A stretch of DNA of 64,000 bases from Mesorhizobium sp. LMG 17147 (GCF_024297145.1 NZ_JANCTC010000007.1:245622-309621); one strand, 5' to 3'; numbered from the stretch's first letter, positions 1-10,217 are shown. A program made the numbers and translations. The notes: a model not told the origin generated them from the letters alone.

Positions 1-2877
1 CGTCATCGATGCCGGCATCCAGTTCACCTAAATGCGAGCGGGCATGGCCACGCCACCTAATGCCGCTGCTTCGACGCGCCGCGTAGCCATGCCGATCGCA
101 AATCTCGACGATCTTCGTAGCGTTATCGAGTAGTTCCTTGTATTGGCCGAGTAGCGCGCACAATTGGCACTGCACGAGAAGATGCCACGCGAGGTCGAAG
201 GGCTTATCGAGCTGGTCAAAATCTCGCATCAGGCGCTCTTTCTCTTCGACTGCCGCATCAAAGAAACCCAATATGATCAGCGATTCGCTAAAATATGCCT
301 GGGCAGACACACGTTGATCCGCACCGGCGAACGAAATGCGACGACTTGGGTCAACACGATCAATCAGATCTAAAGCATTCCGCAAAGCCTCCGCTGCCAG
401 TGGTTGTTCTCCTCGGTTGGAATGAGCAATTCCCTTCGTTGCCCAAAGACCACTCAGATAGGCCGTCGGAAGGAGATCGGCACCGTTTGCGAGCTGCTCT
501 TCGGCCAGGGTCAGGTAATCGTGATTGCGCCCAGTGGCATAAAAAAATGGAGCGAGTGAAAGCGCAACGTCACATTGCAATTCGACCGATGCCGCGTTCG
601 CGGCGGCAAGACGTGCATCCTCAAGCGTCTTCCCAAGGCGCTCAGAACGATACCCTTCAGCCTGCATCAAGGCATTGGCCATCGCAAGGTGGAGACGTGT
701 CATCCGTTCGGTGCCGCCGGAGACATCGCCAAGTCTCCTGCTGCAGCCGATAGCGCTGGCAAAGTGCGACACGGCTTCCCGAGTGGCAGCTCTGGCCACG
801 GCGGCCTTTCCCGCCTTTTGCCAGTGATCGAGCGCGCCTGCCCAATCCCCAGCTTCCTGAAGGTGGTGGGCGAGGAGCTCGGGTTGCGCTTCAGTTATTT
901 CGGTCCACTTTTCCTCCAACACATCTGCGGCACGCTTATGTAGCTCCTGGCGCTTAGTGCGCAGCAGCGTGCCATACGCCGCGTCCTGAACGAGCGCATG
1001 CTTGAAGAGGTAAGTGGCCAGTGGCCGCGTCCCGTGGCAGAACACCAGACCGGCGCCGACGAGTTGATCCACTGCGCCGTTTAGCTCAGCGGCATTTCGC
1101 TGTGCGACCGCTGCCAGCAATTCGTAGGAGAACTCCCGACCGAGAACCGCGCCGACCTGTGCGACCTCCTTAACGGCTGAGCCGAGGCGATCGAGCCGCG
1201 CCATCAACGAGGCATGCAGCGTGGCCGGCACGTTCAACGCCGTCGCAGCAGCTCTTGAGAGCACTGTCCTGGCGTTGCCCTCCAACACCGCCTTGGTCAG
1301 CTCCTCGACGAACAGTGGCACTCCATCAGTGCGCTCGATGATCTCCGCGACAACGTCGCTCGGCAGCTCTCCGGTGCCGACGACCCGCTGGACCAGCGCG
1401 GCGCCTTCGCGACGGTCGAGCCGATTGAGAACAAGAACCGTGACGTGCGCCTGCCCGGTCCACGGCGGTTGAAACTCGGGACGGAACGTGAGGAGAAGCA
1501 GAACTGGCAGGCGCGGCACCCGCTCGATGACTAGGTCGAGCAGCTCGCGCGAGCTGGGGTCGATCCAGTGCACATCCTCGAAGAGCATCAGCACCGGACC
1601 TTTTCGCGCCAGGTCTTTGAGCTGCCGTAGCAGCGCCTCGAAGGTTTTCTCCTTCTTGCGCTGGGGCGTCAGCTGGAGAAGCGGGACGCGGCCCTCGGTC
1701 GGCAACGACAGCAGCTCGGCCAGCAGCGCTCCGTCCTCCGGTGAGGTGGGGGCCAGCAGCGCCGCAAGCTTGTCCAACCTCCTCTCGGGAGTGTCGTCGC
1801 GCTCAAATCCGGCGGCACGTTCGAGCTGCACGATGGTCGGACGGAGCGCACTGTCCTGGTGGTGCGGTGAGCAGAAATAACGCAGCCGAGTGTGCGGCTC
1901 ATTCTGGATACGCTCCTGCAGCGTGAGGGTGAGGCGCGACTTCCCGATGCCCGGCTCGCCTGACAGCAGCACGACGCGCCCTTCACCACCTTTGGCGCGA
2001 TGCCAGTGGCGTTCCAACAGGTCGATCTCCTCCTCACGCCCGACCAGCGGCGTCGGCGTTGCTCCATGCAGCGCCTCGAACCGGCTTTCGACAAGGCTTT
2101 CGCGAAGCACCTGATAGGGACGGACAGGATGGGGAAATCCTTTCACCTCGACCGAGCCGAGATCGCGGTACTCGAAAAGTCACCCAGCAGCTGCCTCGTT
2201 TGCGGCCCGATCACAACCGCCTCGGGTTCGGCCAGAGTCTGAAGTCGGGCGGCGAGGTTCGGCGTCTCGCCAACGATGCCGCGCTCCTGGCCTTCACCAG
2301 AAATGATCAGATCGCCGACGACGACCTCGCCCGTGGCGATGCCAATGCGAACCTGCAATCTCTCTGAACCCTGAAGTCGCCTGATGGCGTCGACGAGCGC
2401 CAGGCCAGCGCGCACCGCCTGCTCCGCGTCGTTCTCATGTGCCTTCGGATAGCCGAAATACACCAGCACCCCATCGCCCATGTACTTGGCGACGAAGCCG
2501 CCGAAGCGGCTGATCGTTTCAGCGACACAGCGATGGTAGGTTCCGATGATGTCGCGCAGATCCTCCGGATCCAGCCGGGACGAGAGCGCCGTCGAGCCAA
2601 CGAGGTCAACAAACGTAACGGTCAGCTGTCGACGCTCGGCTGCAGGTTCCGCGGCGCGGGATTGAATTTCTTCACTGCTCGGGACGGGATGGATCGTGGA
2701 TTGCTCCCGCTCCATAATTGCTTTGAGAAGCCGTTTCCTATGGCCGAGCAAAACGCCTATTTTCTCGAGGTCAGCGTCAGTCAGCTCGAGCAGGACCTCG
2801 GCGTCGATCGCGTTGTCGCGAAAGGCCTGCTCGTAGCGGTCTAGCCCGAGACGTCGCAACCAAGCGGCAATGTCCAC
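1..2877 (-). pseudogene. SAM / class III cyclase / AAA-ATPase / TPR regulator, frameshifted, 3' end beyond window
   Basis: The first 244 residues, from a GTG start at 2877 preceded by GGAGAG, hold an N-terminal SAM-like domain (about residues 1-60) and a class III adenylate/guanylate cyclase domain with both metal aspartates visible (FVDLVGST and YMGDGVLVYFG). The frame closes at 2143 just after the motif QLLGDF. From about 2173 a second frame continues as EYRDLGSVEVKGF and stays open, codon by codon, to base 1. That part carries a Walker A (GEPGIGKSR, near 1930-1955), a Walker B (VLMLFEDVHW, near 1570-1600) and a long helical TPR-like tail. Family members are single proteins of about 1,000 residues or more, so one base is missing near 2174-2180 (GACTTTTCG where GACCTTTTCG is expected). 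It is a pseudogene unless this is a sequencing error. The substrate (ATP or GTP) is not deducible. Confidence 0.85.
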
Positions 2878-3428
2878 AACAGCTCTCCAGGGCTGAACTC
2901 GGCCGTCGCCTTCATATTAGCTCAGACGAATGCAAATTGCTCGGGCTTGGAAGACGAACATCCGCCGGAAGTAGGGTGGCTGTCGAGCCATTGGCTGCGG
3001 CTACGACGCAAGTTGACCCTTGGACAACCTCAGTTCGGAGCGAAACGTCCGCGTCGTGGCCATAAGCCGGTCATCTCTTGGTGGCCTCTGTTCCGTCAGC
3101 CATCAATAATTTCGTCAGGATCAGCTATGTTGCGAAGCTTATTTCCATCAGATCACTTCCGGCCATTGCATTCGTCTCCATAGTCGATCTCGGCCTAGCG
3201 GAGTGCGTCGCCGGATTGGAGTTCAAATGACCGCACACGCGGCGCTGAATTCGAGCTTGCCGCATGCGGAAATGGTTCCTGCCCTGCCCTAACCAAAGAT
3301 TGTCAGATAAGAATCCCTTTGACATCGGGCCACGATCGATGCCCAGGGCTCCTTCTTACGCAGTAACTCTGAAACAAATCCTGCCGACACGCGTTCCAGC
3401 ATGGCGGGCGGCGTTGCCGGAGGACTGA
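2878..3428. other. Intergenic region without supported gene
   Basis: About 550 bases between the cyclase-regulator start and a small zinc-ribbon-like gene. Reading frames exist on both strands but none has a ribosome binding site, recognisable motif or plausible composition. It probably holds the divergent promoters of the flanking genes; no clear -35/-10 pair was recognised. Confidence 0.5.
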
Positions 3429-3605
3429 ATGCCCGACGAATACAATGACATCGTCATCCCCCAAGACCACAATGCATCGCCACTTCGGGAGGAGGAGTAT
3501 TTCGTCGTCTGCCCGGCGTGCGGCCAGGCGTTCGACATCAGGTGTATGGCAGAGGCGCTTCATCATAACGAGCTGGGCCACCAGCCCTACGACCTCGACT
3601 CGTAG
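3429..3605 (+). CDS. Small zinc-ribbon-like protein, 58 aa
   Basis: A 58-residue protein starting at ATG 3429 behind GCCGGAGG, a good ribosome binding site six bases upstream. The N-terminal half is acidic (PDEYNDIVIP). The second half reads YFVVCPACGQAFDIR followed by HHNELGH, so a CxxC knuckle is followed by histidines that could complete a zinc site. Small proteins of this shape are, from memory, common hypothetical genes in Rhizobiales; the function is unknown. The CPxC motif and strong start site argue that it is real. A nucleic-acid or protein-binding role is a guess. Confidence 0.65.
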   Translation: MPDEYNDIVIPQDHNASPLREEEYFVVCPACGQAFDIRCMAEALHHNELGHQPYDLDS

Positions 3606-4307
3606 TCGGCAGTTACTGACGAAGTCGAGCCTGGTCGAGACCAACACCGAGGGTAAGTTCTCGCTCATCTGGCCGGCGTTGCCGTCTGATCGGCTTACAA
3701 AGAATCCTCGTCGCGAGGCGCAGCTTCGCCGGCACGCCATGTCGTGACAGATACCTTGCGGGCTTCAGCGACGACTTATTGCCGTTGCGGTTGTTGTCGA
3801 TGCGGACGAGGCTGTCACCGGCCGGGTTGTTCACACAGGGCGACGCGCTTACTCCCCAACCATGTCGTTCCGTCACGACGCTCCGAGCAGACCTATCGCC
3901 GGCGCCGGGAGCCGGGAGGATGGGTAAGAACCGGGGCCCGTCGCGGTTGAACTCGCCGATGGGCGACCAAGTCCTCATTGCAGAGAAAGGTTGCGGTCGA
4001 GCGGGATGCCCGGCTTGCCTTCACACGAGGTCTCCTTCCACAGCGCACTGCGACGCGTCATGGAAGGACGCGCCGCCTGTTGCCGAGAGCGACGATTGCG
4101 AATGGACGTGAGGTGAAGCGCGGTCGCGATAGGCCCAGATCTGACTTGCTTCACCAGTAATCCGAAGAGCGACAGGACGCACTAGGTGAACTCATGCCCT
4201 CAGCAGTCGAGCGCCCATTTATCCGTTCGTCCGCCCCATATGGACAGCGCCGCACGCCTGGTTGGCATCTTCCCTACGCCGACACCGGCCGTTTTATCGC
4301 CGGAGCG
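3606..4307. other. Intergenic region without supported gene
   Basis: About 700 bases with several overlapping short frames on both strands, all rich in Arg, Cys or Pro as expected for non-coding GC-rich DNA. None has a good start site or recognisable motif. It may hold decayed genes, but nothing could be named. Confidence 0.45.
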
Positions 4308-4613
4308 TCAACCCGCTGAAGTCCGGCGGTGTTTCCTCAGCCGAGTGATCGCCGACTTGTCGACCGTGATCACCCCGCCGCAGTCAATCCGCACAGTGAG
4401 TTTGTTCGCCACGCGATCGATGCGGGTGACGTCCCCAACAAGAACCACTCGGTCGCCGGCGCGGACTTTGGGTGGCGGATCAATCGTGTAAGGATGGTCA
4501 TACGAAGGAATGCTCACCCTGGCGCGCCCGCTGGGGAGAATCGTGATGACGATACCTGTCAGCGTAACCTCATCGCCGACCTCAAGTTCGCGAGGCATGT
4601 TAACGTGCAGCAT
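4308..4613 (-). CDS. Conserved-looking small beta-rich protein, 101 aa
   Basis: A 101-residue protein with ATG at 4613 behind a strong ribosome binding site (GGGAGGAAG, three bases upstream). The composition is that of a beta-rich, OB- or KOW-like domain, with repeated phrases such as GDEVTLTGIV and GDRVVLVGDVTRI, and no signal peptide or membrane segment. It stands alone between two long stretches without genes. The regular hydrophobic alternation and strong start support a real gene; no function can be assigned. Confidence 0.7.
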   Translation of the reverse strand: MLHVNMPRELEVGDEVTLTGIVITILPSGRARVSIPSYDHPYTIDPPPKVRAGDRVVLVGDVTRIDRVANKLTVRIDCGGVITVDKSAITRLRKHRRTSAG

Positions 4614-5261
4614 GGTCTTCCTCCCGATGCCTTCCTAATTGATGCTTTGCTAAATTAATGCCCGGCCAACCATGTTGGTTGCTTGCAATCGACTTCGTAC
4701 GGTTCCGCACAATTCCATGCTGGGGTAGGCACTCCCAGTTGGCCTCGGATCGGCCTTGTGTGCGTCAAATTCTGCGGAAATGGTTTAACATTCGGCGATG
4801 ACCTTGGCGCGCCCGTCCAGCCACGTGTTAGCGGATGGGGGGACTTCCTCTCGGTCCGGCGATGGCCATAAAGCCGGAGCGTGGAGCGGAAATGGATGTT
4901 TCGCCTTCAGGTACGTCGTTCCGGTAAAATCGAGGAACGGCGGCTCCCTCGGAGCGGAAGTGGACCACCGGCCCACCGTTAGGTCCGGCCCGGCGGGGTC
5001 CAAACGTCATAGAAGCCGCTCGATCGCGTTGCCTGCCACGCTGGTTATTGGAGCCGGCTCGTCAATGCGGGTGTCGTGCGCCTAAGCGCAAGTCAAATTC
5101 GTTTTCAGGCGGGGGATATTAAGGCCAGCGGCGCTATCATCCGGTAATATTCCGCCAGGCCATATGTTGTTCGCTATCGTTGCACATGGGAGGCTCCGAT
5201 CGGGGGACATTTCAATCACAATGGCTACCGGACAGACGCTGGAAGCGCCGAGCCTGAAAGG
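4614..5261. other. Intergenic region without supported gene
   Basis: About 650 bases. Several frames cross 4780-5085 on both strands, but none has an associated ribosome binding site or a motif I recognise. A decayed gene is possible. No terminal inverted repeats or direct repeats were seen. Confidence 0.4.
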
Positions 5262-6194
5262 CTAGAACGGTGACACAAGCTTTGCCCTTCTTCGCGCCAG
5301 GCTTCGAGCTTTTTGGCGAGCGATCCTGAGCTCGGGCAGCGTTGGCTGCCACCAGCCTCGCTGCCGTTCCGTTAACCCGGCAGTACGCCGAGCGGGCCAT
5401 GTTCTAATCAATTCAGCCAACGTCGCCGGACGCCATCTACCCCAGACATGGTCGACGTTCGCCTCGATCAACTGCGGGTAGAACGCTGCCAGCTCCGAGG
5501 CATCGGCGAGTTCACCCGAAATCTCGGTGAAGACCACGATGCCGTATTGTTCCGTTGCCACGGCACGGCCAAGCCAGGGTAAATCGTCAGGGGGCAAGGG
5601 ATAGCGACGTCGCCTGCGTTCGGCATACCGCAATCTGGCGGCTTTATATTCCCCGGAGTCTTTGGACGCTTCCCGTCGCCGTTTCCTCTCCTCCGGTTCT
5701 GCGCGGCCTGCGGCCCTTTCGATGCTTGGCCAATGGCGCCTCAACTCCTCGTATGAGCGGAAAGGCACCCTCCAGGCCCGCAGTTCGTCGTCCCAGCTCG
5801 CCCATGGAACGGCTTGCAGTTCCTCGAGGACCGTCCGCGAATATGGCGTGCGGATGCGCAGGTCGTCCGCGATTTCCAGATACCGGCTCGACAGGGGATC
5901 GAAGGCGAAGGCATCCCGTCCCTTGCTGTCATCATGTGCTCCTCGTAGATCCGCCTCTTGCGCAAGCCAGCGCTGGATCCGCCGCGCTGCAGTCTTTCCC
6001 GGCACGAACCAGCTTTTGCGCTCGTCACTCCACCTGGCGCGCGGGAATGTCTGTCGAAACCGCTCAACCGCCGCGCGATCGTACGGAAAGCGCGCTTCAG
6101 CACCAGGAGCTGTCTGCGGTGAAGCAGGGACGTCGGATTTTTCCATCAGATTGCGAAGCACAACACTGCTCCCAAAGAACGCGGTGTAGGTCAT
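5262..6194 (-). CDS. Protein with two HARP-like repeats, about 310 aa
   Basis: The open frame extends to 6518, but its upstream part is low-quality and overlaps a well-supported gene on the other strand, so ATG 6194 (MTYTAFFG) or ATG 6146 (MEKSDVP) is the likely start. Two similar segments are visible: one with FPYDRAAVERFR and ARWSDERKSWFVP, a second with RTPYSRTVLEEL and ASWDDELRAWRVP. The pattern (Y..xxV..L...P.A.WDDE..AW.VP) resembles the HARP/HIRAN-neighbour module found before SNF2 helicases such as SMARCAL1. Here there is no helicase. The middle is highly basic, with long Arg/Lys runs. A DNA-binding role is inferred from the repeat and charge; no named family is certain. Confidence 0.6.
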   Translation of the reverse strand: MTYTAFFGSSVVLRNLMEKSDVPASPQTAPGAEARFPYDRAAVERFRQTFPRARWSDERKSWFVPGKTAARRIQRWLAQEADLRGAHDDSKGRDAFAFDPLSSRYLEIADDLRIRTPYSRTVLEELQAVPWASWDDELRAWRVPFRSYEELRRHWPSIERAAGRAEPEERKRRREASKDSGEYKAARLRYAERRRRRYPLPPDDLPWLGRAVATEQYGIVVFTEISGELADASELAAFYPQLIEANVDHVWGRWRPATLAELIRTWPARRTAGLTERQRGWWQPTLPELRIARQKARSLARRRAKLVSPF

Positions 6195-6281
6195 TTGGGT
6201 CCGAAAGCACTGCGACGTACGGTCAGAGATGCAAGGGGAGGCCAGGAGGCGATCGGCGAAACTGCTCAACGCGCTGGCGTG

Positions 6282-6307
6282 GGAAACCTTCGCCGCGCCG
6301 GACCGTT
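6282..6307 (+). promoter_or_regulatory. EcfG-like promoter, one mismatch
   Basis: GGAAA at 6282-6286 and CGTT at 6304-6307 are separated by 17 bases. The general stress sigma factor EcfG of Alphaproteobacteria recognises GGAAC-N16/17-CGTT, so this differs by one base. It ends 26 bases before the ATG of the 68-aa gene at 6334, a fitting distance. Confidence 0.45.
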
Positions 6308-6333
6308 TACTCGGCACCAGGAGAGGTCCACTC

Positions 6334-6540
6334 ATGCCCAGACGAGATGCAAAGAACCCAATGGCCAGACGGCCAACGAGCCCTCGTTCGCGTCCCCTGA
6401 AAGGCGAGGAGACGGAAGTGGACCACATCGTTGAAACGCAAAGTGTGTCGCCAGCCCAGGCGAGAGAGCTTGTACGGCGCCACGGAAACGATTGGCGTAA
6501 GATCGATGAAGCCGCCAAGTCCTATAAGGATGACAGCTAA
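6334..6540 (+). CDS. Small basic protein, 68 aa
   Basis: Starts at ATG 6334, preceded by CAGGAGAGG. The N-terminus is very basic; the C-terminal half reads VSPAQARELVRRHG and then NDWRKIDEAAK. That ending resembles the short helical module of small DUF3606-like or stress-related proteins in rhizobia that place 'PxQAxxLxxRxGxD' near the C-terminus; this is from memory and not certain. A longer upstream frame exists, but this start has the ribosome binding site and an EcfG-like promoter 26 bases ahead. A general-stress role is inferred from the promoter only. Confidence 0.6.
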   Translation: MPRRDAKNPMARRPTSPRSRPLKGEETEVDHIVETQSVSPAQARELVRRHGNDWRKIDEAAKSYKDDS

Positions 6541-6750
6541 GCACTTCCAAGCCGGGCGAAGGGAGCTTTGTCACGGGAACCGGCGGAGTTGCAAAATCGA
6601 GCGGATCGGCTTCGGTGCCGAATGATCACCATCGCAACCTTCAACGCAAAACGGCGTGGCAGCGAGGTTCATGTTGCTCTTCTTGAGCAGACGCGCGCCC
6701 CTCTACACGTAGGACCTGAAAGTAGGCAGATGGTTCCGCCGGAGCAAACC

Positions 6751-8988
6751 TCATACGCAGGCCAAGCGCAAGTTCGGGCCGCTGGCACAATTTCGCGCTT
6801 CCACCAGTGAAGGATCGCCGTCGCTCACTTGCCAACAGGTCTCGGCACCGACGCGCCAGAAATGGAGTTCGAGGCGATTTTTGCCCAGGCGCAAGTCGTT
6901 CAAGGTGAGTTCGTCTATCCAGTCGGGCAGCCTGGGATCGATGTACAGCTTACCATTTGGAGCGTCGGGCTGAAAGCCGATGATCGCCTGCAGAAGCGAA
7001 AAACAGGATCCGGCCGCCCATGCCTGCGGAACGTTCGCTCCCTTATATTGCACGGGGAAAGTCGTTGGCGTTCGCGGCAACCCGGCGAACAGCTCTGGCA
7101 TTCGATGTTGCATGAAGTAGATTGCGGCGCTGCTCACGTCGCGAGAAAGGCGACATGCTTCCGCAAAAAAGCCATAGCGCCGGAAGCCGAGCGCGATCAG
7201 CCCGTTGTCATGCGGCCAGACGGAGCCGCGTTGATAGGAATGTGGATTGTAGGCCGGGTGATCGGCCGAAAGTGTCCGTATTCCCCAACCGCTCCACATA
7301 TCCGGCCTCATCAGCCGATGCACCACCCTGGCGGCTCGGTCGGGTGGGACAATTCCCGACCAAAGACAGTGACCGGGGTTGGAAGCGACGCTCAGCACCG
7401 GCTTCTTGTCGCCATCCAACGCGAATGCATAGAAGCCGGATGCCTCGTCCCAGAAGACCTGGTTGAATCGATCGAACAAGCTCTTAGCTTTGAGGCGAAG
7501 CTGCCCGGCACGATCGCTATCGCCTCTGGCATCGAAGATTTCTGCCATGCGCTGCCAAGCATCATAGACATAGCCTTGCAATTCGCACAGCGCCTTGGGT
7601 CCCTTAACCAGGGTGCCATCGGGATAAACCAAAGCGTCACCGGCGTCTTTCCAGCTCTGATTCTCGTACCCCGCAGCCGAGCGGGTTTCGTATTCCTGGA
7701 ACCCGTCGCCGTCACGGTCCCCGTACTGGTCAATCCAATCCAGGCACTTCTCGGCCGTTGCGATGTGTCGTTCGAGCAGGCCCGCGTCGCCGGTGCAACG
7801 CCAAGTGTTGTGGAGCACGATAAGATACAGAGGCGTAGCATCGGCCGTGCCGTAATACGGCGTATGGGGGATCAAATTGAAATGGGCGAGTTCGCCGGTG
7901 CGAAGCTCATGCATTATCTTTCCCGGTTCCGCATCGCGGTAGTCGTCGCGTTCGGTGGCCTGAAATCGCCCCAAGACGTCCAAGGCGCCGCGCGAAAAAT
8001 CTGGGTAGACCAAGGCATTCTGCAGAGAGACTATCAGGCTGTCGCGACCGAACAGGCTTATGAACCAGGGGAGTCCGGCGGCTGGCACGTATTCCAGTTC
8101 GTCCGTTCCTTCGATCGGCAGCCGCAGCGCGGCCATGTCTTCGACCGCCTGATGGTAGAAGCGGTGAAATTCGCCATTGGAACAGTTGAACTTCAAGGCG
8201 CTGCGTTGCCATCCGGCGAGGCGTTTTGCAGTTTTCGACTCGAGGCATTTGTCAATGCAGACTCGGGGCGCGCGATAGATTGTCTCGCCATTGCCAAAGT
8301 CATAGAGAAGGCAAGCATGCCATTTCGCGCCCGGCTCGAGCTTGATATCGAAGCTGATCCGGCCATTGGCATAGACGGGCTTTGAGGCCATCCGGCGGAC
8401 CTTGACAATGACGTCTCGCTTGAAGTCTCGATTCACGTAGGAGGTACGAAGGCTCGCCGCTCTGGACAGCCATTCCGTGGTAATACGTCCGCGGCGGACG
8501 ATCGCGTCGGCCTTGACTTCGAAAAGATCGGCAAAGTCGCTGCGCATGGCAACTTCCAAATTGAAGCGCACTGACATTTGCCCGTGGTTTACGAGTTCAA
8601 AATCCTCATGCAGCCCCCCATCCAAGGCGCGGCCGATTACCAGCCCCAGGCTGCCTGCTGGCACATGGTTCGTTTCCGTCGCGAACCCCTGATTGACCAG
8701 ATAGATCTTGGCGGCGAAGTAGGCGATGTTTCCGGAATTGAGGAGGTCCCATGCTTGCCCATTGGCAAAGATCTGCCAGCTGGATATCAGGCGTGTGTCA
8801 GATGCATATAAGCCGTTATAAGTGGGCCAGGCGATCTGGCCATCCGGTTCGGTGACAAGGAAGCTGCGTCCCTGGTTAATCGCCAGACGCGGCGGTCCGA
8901 CTGTGATCTCCAGCGTCATTGGTTCAACCGTCACCCGACCGATTTGCATCCATCGGAACAGATTGCCGCCGCCGCCATCTTCGGCCAC
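6751..8988 (-). CDS. Amylo-alpha-1,6-glucosidase (glycogen debranching family), 745 aa
   Basis: A full-length protein of the bacterial debranching family. It has an N-terminal beta domain (GDE_N type; FLVTEPDGQIAWPTYNGLY and YASDTRLISSW are typical) and an (alpha/alpha)6 barrel catalytic part (LPWFISLFGRDSLIVSLQN, and YQRGSVWPHDNGLIALG with the acidic and His/Asp residues of this GH family). Length agrees with the family (650-750 aa). It would hydrolyse alpha-1,6 branches of glycogen or related oligosaccharides; members next to stress genes are sometimes linked to trehalose or glycogen turnover. No other glycogen gene is nearby. The start is uncertain: GTG 8988, ATG 8946 and ATG 8925 are all possible and none has a strong ribosome binding site. 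Confidence 0.88.
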   Translation of the reverse strand: MAEDGGGGNLFRWMQIGRVTVEPMTLEITVGPPRLAINQGRSFLVTEPDGQIAWPTYNGLYASDTRLISSWQIFANGQAWDLLNSGNIAYFAAKIYLVNQGFATETNHVPAGSLGLVIGRALDGGLHEDFELVNHGQMSVRFNLEVAMRSDFADLFEVKADAIVRRGRITTEWLSRAASLRTSYVNRDFKRDVIVKVRRMASKPVYANGRISFDIKLEPGAKWHACLLYDFGNGETIYRAPRVCIDKCLESKTAKRLAGWQRSALKFNCSNGEFHRFYHQAVEDMAALRLPIEGTDELEYVPAAGLPWFISLFGRDSLIVSLQNALVYPDFSRGALDVLGRFQATERDDYRDAEPGKIMHELRTGELAHFNLIPHTPYYGTADATPLYLIVLHNTWRCTGDAGLLERHIATAEKCLDWIDQYGDRDGDGFQEYETRSAAGYENQSWKDAGDALVYPDGTLVKGPKALCELQGYVYDAWQRMAEIFDARGDSDRAGQLRLKAKSLFDRFNQVFWDEASGFYAFALDGDKKPVLSVASNPGHCLWSGIVPPDRAARVVHRLMRPDMWSGWGIRTLSADHPAYNPHSYQRGSVWPHDNGLIALGFRRYGFFAEACRLSRDVSSAAIYFMQHRMPELFAGLPRTPTTFPVQYKGANVPQAWAAGSCFSLLQAIIGFQPDAPNGKLYIDPRLPDWIDELTLNDLRLGKNRLELHFWRVGAETCWQVSDGDPSLVEARNCASGPNLRLACV

Positions 8989-9612
8989 GAGAACTCACGT
9001 CTGCCTTGAACGCCTGCCCCCAGATTGTCCCGAAATCATGTACCAGGCAGGCGAACAACGACCAGGTCATCGACGAGCTCGAACAATCTGACCTTCGAGC
9101 ACATACCCGCGAATAGAGGCGGACAAACCCGCCCCCTCCAGCAGAACTGTCAAGCCTGCTCTGGCGAGCACATCCTCCAGCCGACCCACAACGAGGCGCG
9201 GCGGGCCTCACCTCATTCATCACCAGCAGCTGGGTGAAACTGTGAGCCCCCGGCCATTGCGCACGTCTGCTGCTCGCCATCAGGATAGAGCCGGCGATCT
9301 GGCATCCTCCAACGCGCGAGCCGGAGAAAGATGGACACGTTCTGGCGAGGCCCGGCGACACTGCAATTTGGTCGCTGCGACGGCACGCGTCCATCCGGAG
9401 TTGTCCTCGACCGTCTTTCATCAAAATAGTCGCCGGCTTCAGGTGCTTGCGGGCGCCAACCTGCGACGTGCCTTCAGATCAAACTGGCGTATTCTCGGCG
9501 ACTGTCAACGAGGAGAACGGCATTTGGACGCATTGGTGATGATACCTAGACACCTCTGAGCATCTGAAGCAGTGCAGGCCCGTGCCCAGACCAAAATGGC
9601 TTTGACTGGCAT
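8989..9612. other. Region without supported gene
   Basis: About 620 bases between the debranching enzyme and a permease relic. Frames are short on both strands. The stretch probably includes the promoter of the debranching enzyme and the lost 5' part of the iron permease gene, but no further homology could be read. Confidence 0.4.
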
Positions 9613-9825
9613 GGTGTTGCCACACTGGCGATCTGGGCTATGACGCTGTTCATCCGCTCGCCGAGCACCGCGATACTCAGGCTCTGCACGCCAAGATGGA
9701 CGAATTGCTTCGCGCAGTCGTCGATGCCGACAACGAGACGGCGAAGATTGACAAGCAAAAACCAAAAGAAATTGAGGCGCAACGACAGCAAAACAGCAAT
9801 GAAAATGAGCCCAGCCAAGCGACTC
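9613..9825 (+). pseudogene. Low-affinity iron permease C-terminal relic
   Basis: One frame reads VATLAIWAMTLFI, a membrane-helix end, and a second frame from about 9665 reads EHRDTQALHAKMDELLRAV, then an acidic tail with KEIEAQRQQ. In low-affinity Fe/Cu permeases the last helix is followed by 'NRDTxALxxKLDELIRA', so the two frames together represent the C-terminal quarter of such a protein, split by a frameshift near 9658-9668 and lacking the N-terminal part. Not functional as seen. The family call rests on this short but characteristic tail. Confidence 0.6.
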
Positions 9826-9849
9826 ACTATATTCCCGGCCGGATCCCCC

Positions 9850-10050
9850 ATGTCCAGAACTCTCATTGTGTTTGGTTCGATCATAGTTGCCATAAGTCTG
9901 TTGTGGCCCTGGTTGTCGCGGGTCGGTCTGGGCAAATTGCCCGGTGACGTCGTGATCCAACGTGAGAACTTCACGTTTTATGCTCCGATCGGCACCGGGA
10001 TTCTTATCAGCATCGTGCTTTCGTTTGTTCTGTGGCTGCTCAACCGGTAG
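9850..10050 (+). CDS. DUF2905 family membrane protein, 66 aa
   Basis: A 66-residue protein from ATG 9850. It has one membrane segment near the N-terminus (LIVFGSIIVAISLLWPW), a conserved middle (GKLPGDVVIQREN, then FYAPIGTGILISI) and a second hydrophobic segment at the C-terminus. The GxLPGDI-type motif followed by a F.FYxP..T motif is diagnostic of DUF2905. Length matches the family. It is a probable inner-membrane protein of unknown function. The open frame extends upstream into the permease relic, but homology begins here. Confidence 0.85.
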   Translation: MSRTLIVFGSIIVAISLLWPWLSRVGLGKLPGDVVIQRENFTFYAPIGTGILISIVLSFVLWLLNR

Positions 10051-10194
10051 CGAGGACGGCGAGCCCGCGTCGCCGGAGGAAAAGAACGACGCGGGCCGAT
10101 CGAAGCTATCCGATCCGGCAGCAAAAAATATAAGGGAAAGAGTTTGCTGCCAGGGCAGACCTTTCCCTGCGCGCCGGTGTTCCATTGCATGAGT

Positions 10195-10217
10195 AAAAAA
10201 GCCCGCACCGGGCGGGG
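10195..10217 (-). terminator. Rho-independent terminator, minus strand
   Basis: Read on the minus strand, GCCCG-GTG-CGGGC (10213-10201) forms a perfect five-base-pair GC stem, extendable with the CCCGC arm, directly followed by six T (10200-10195). No minus-strand gene ends close by: the nearest upstream minus gene, the DUF3072 gene, ends at 10782. Confidence 0.55.

Noticed and set aside
6829..8385. 518-codon open frame on the plus strand opposite the debranching enzyme
   Set aside because: It is antisense to a strongly supported family protein and shows no motifs; long antisense frames are expected in GC-rich genes.
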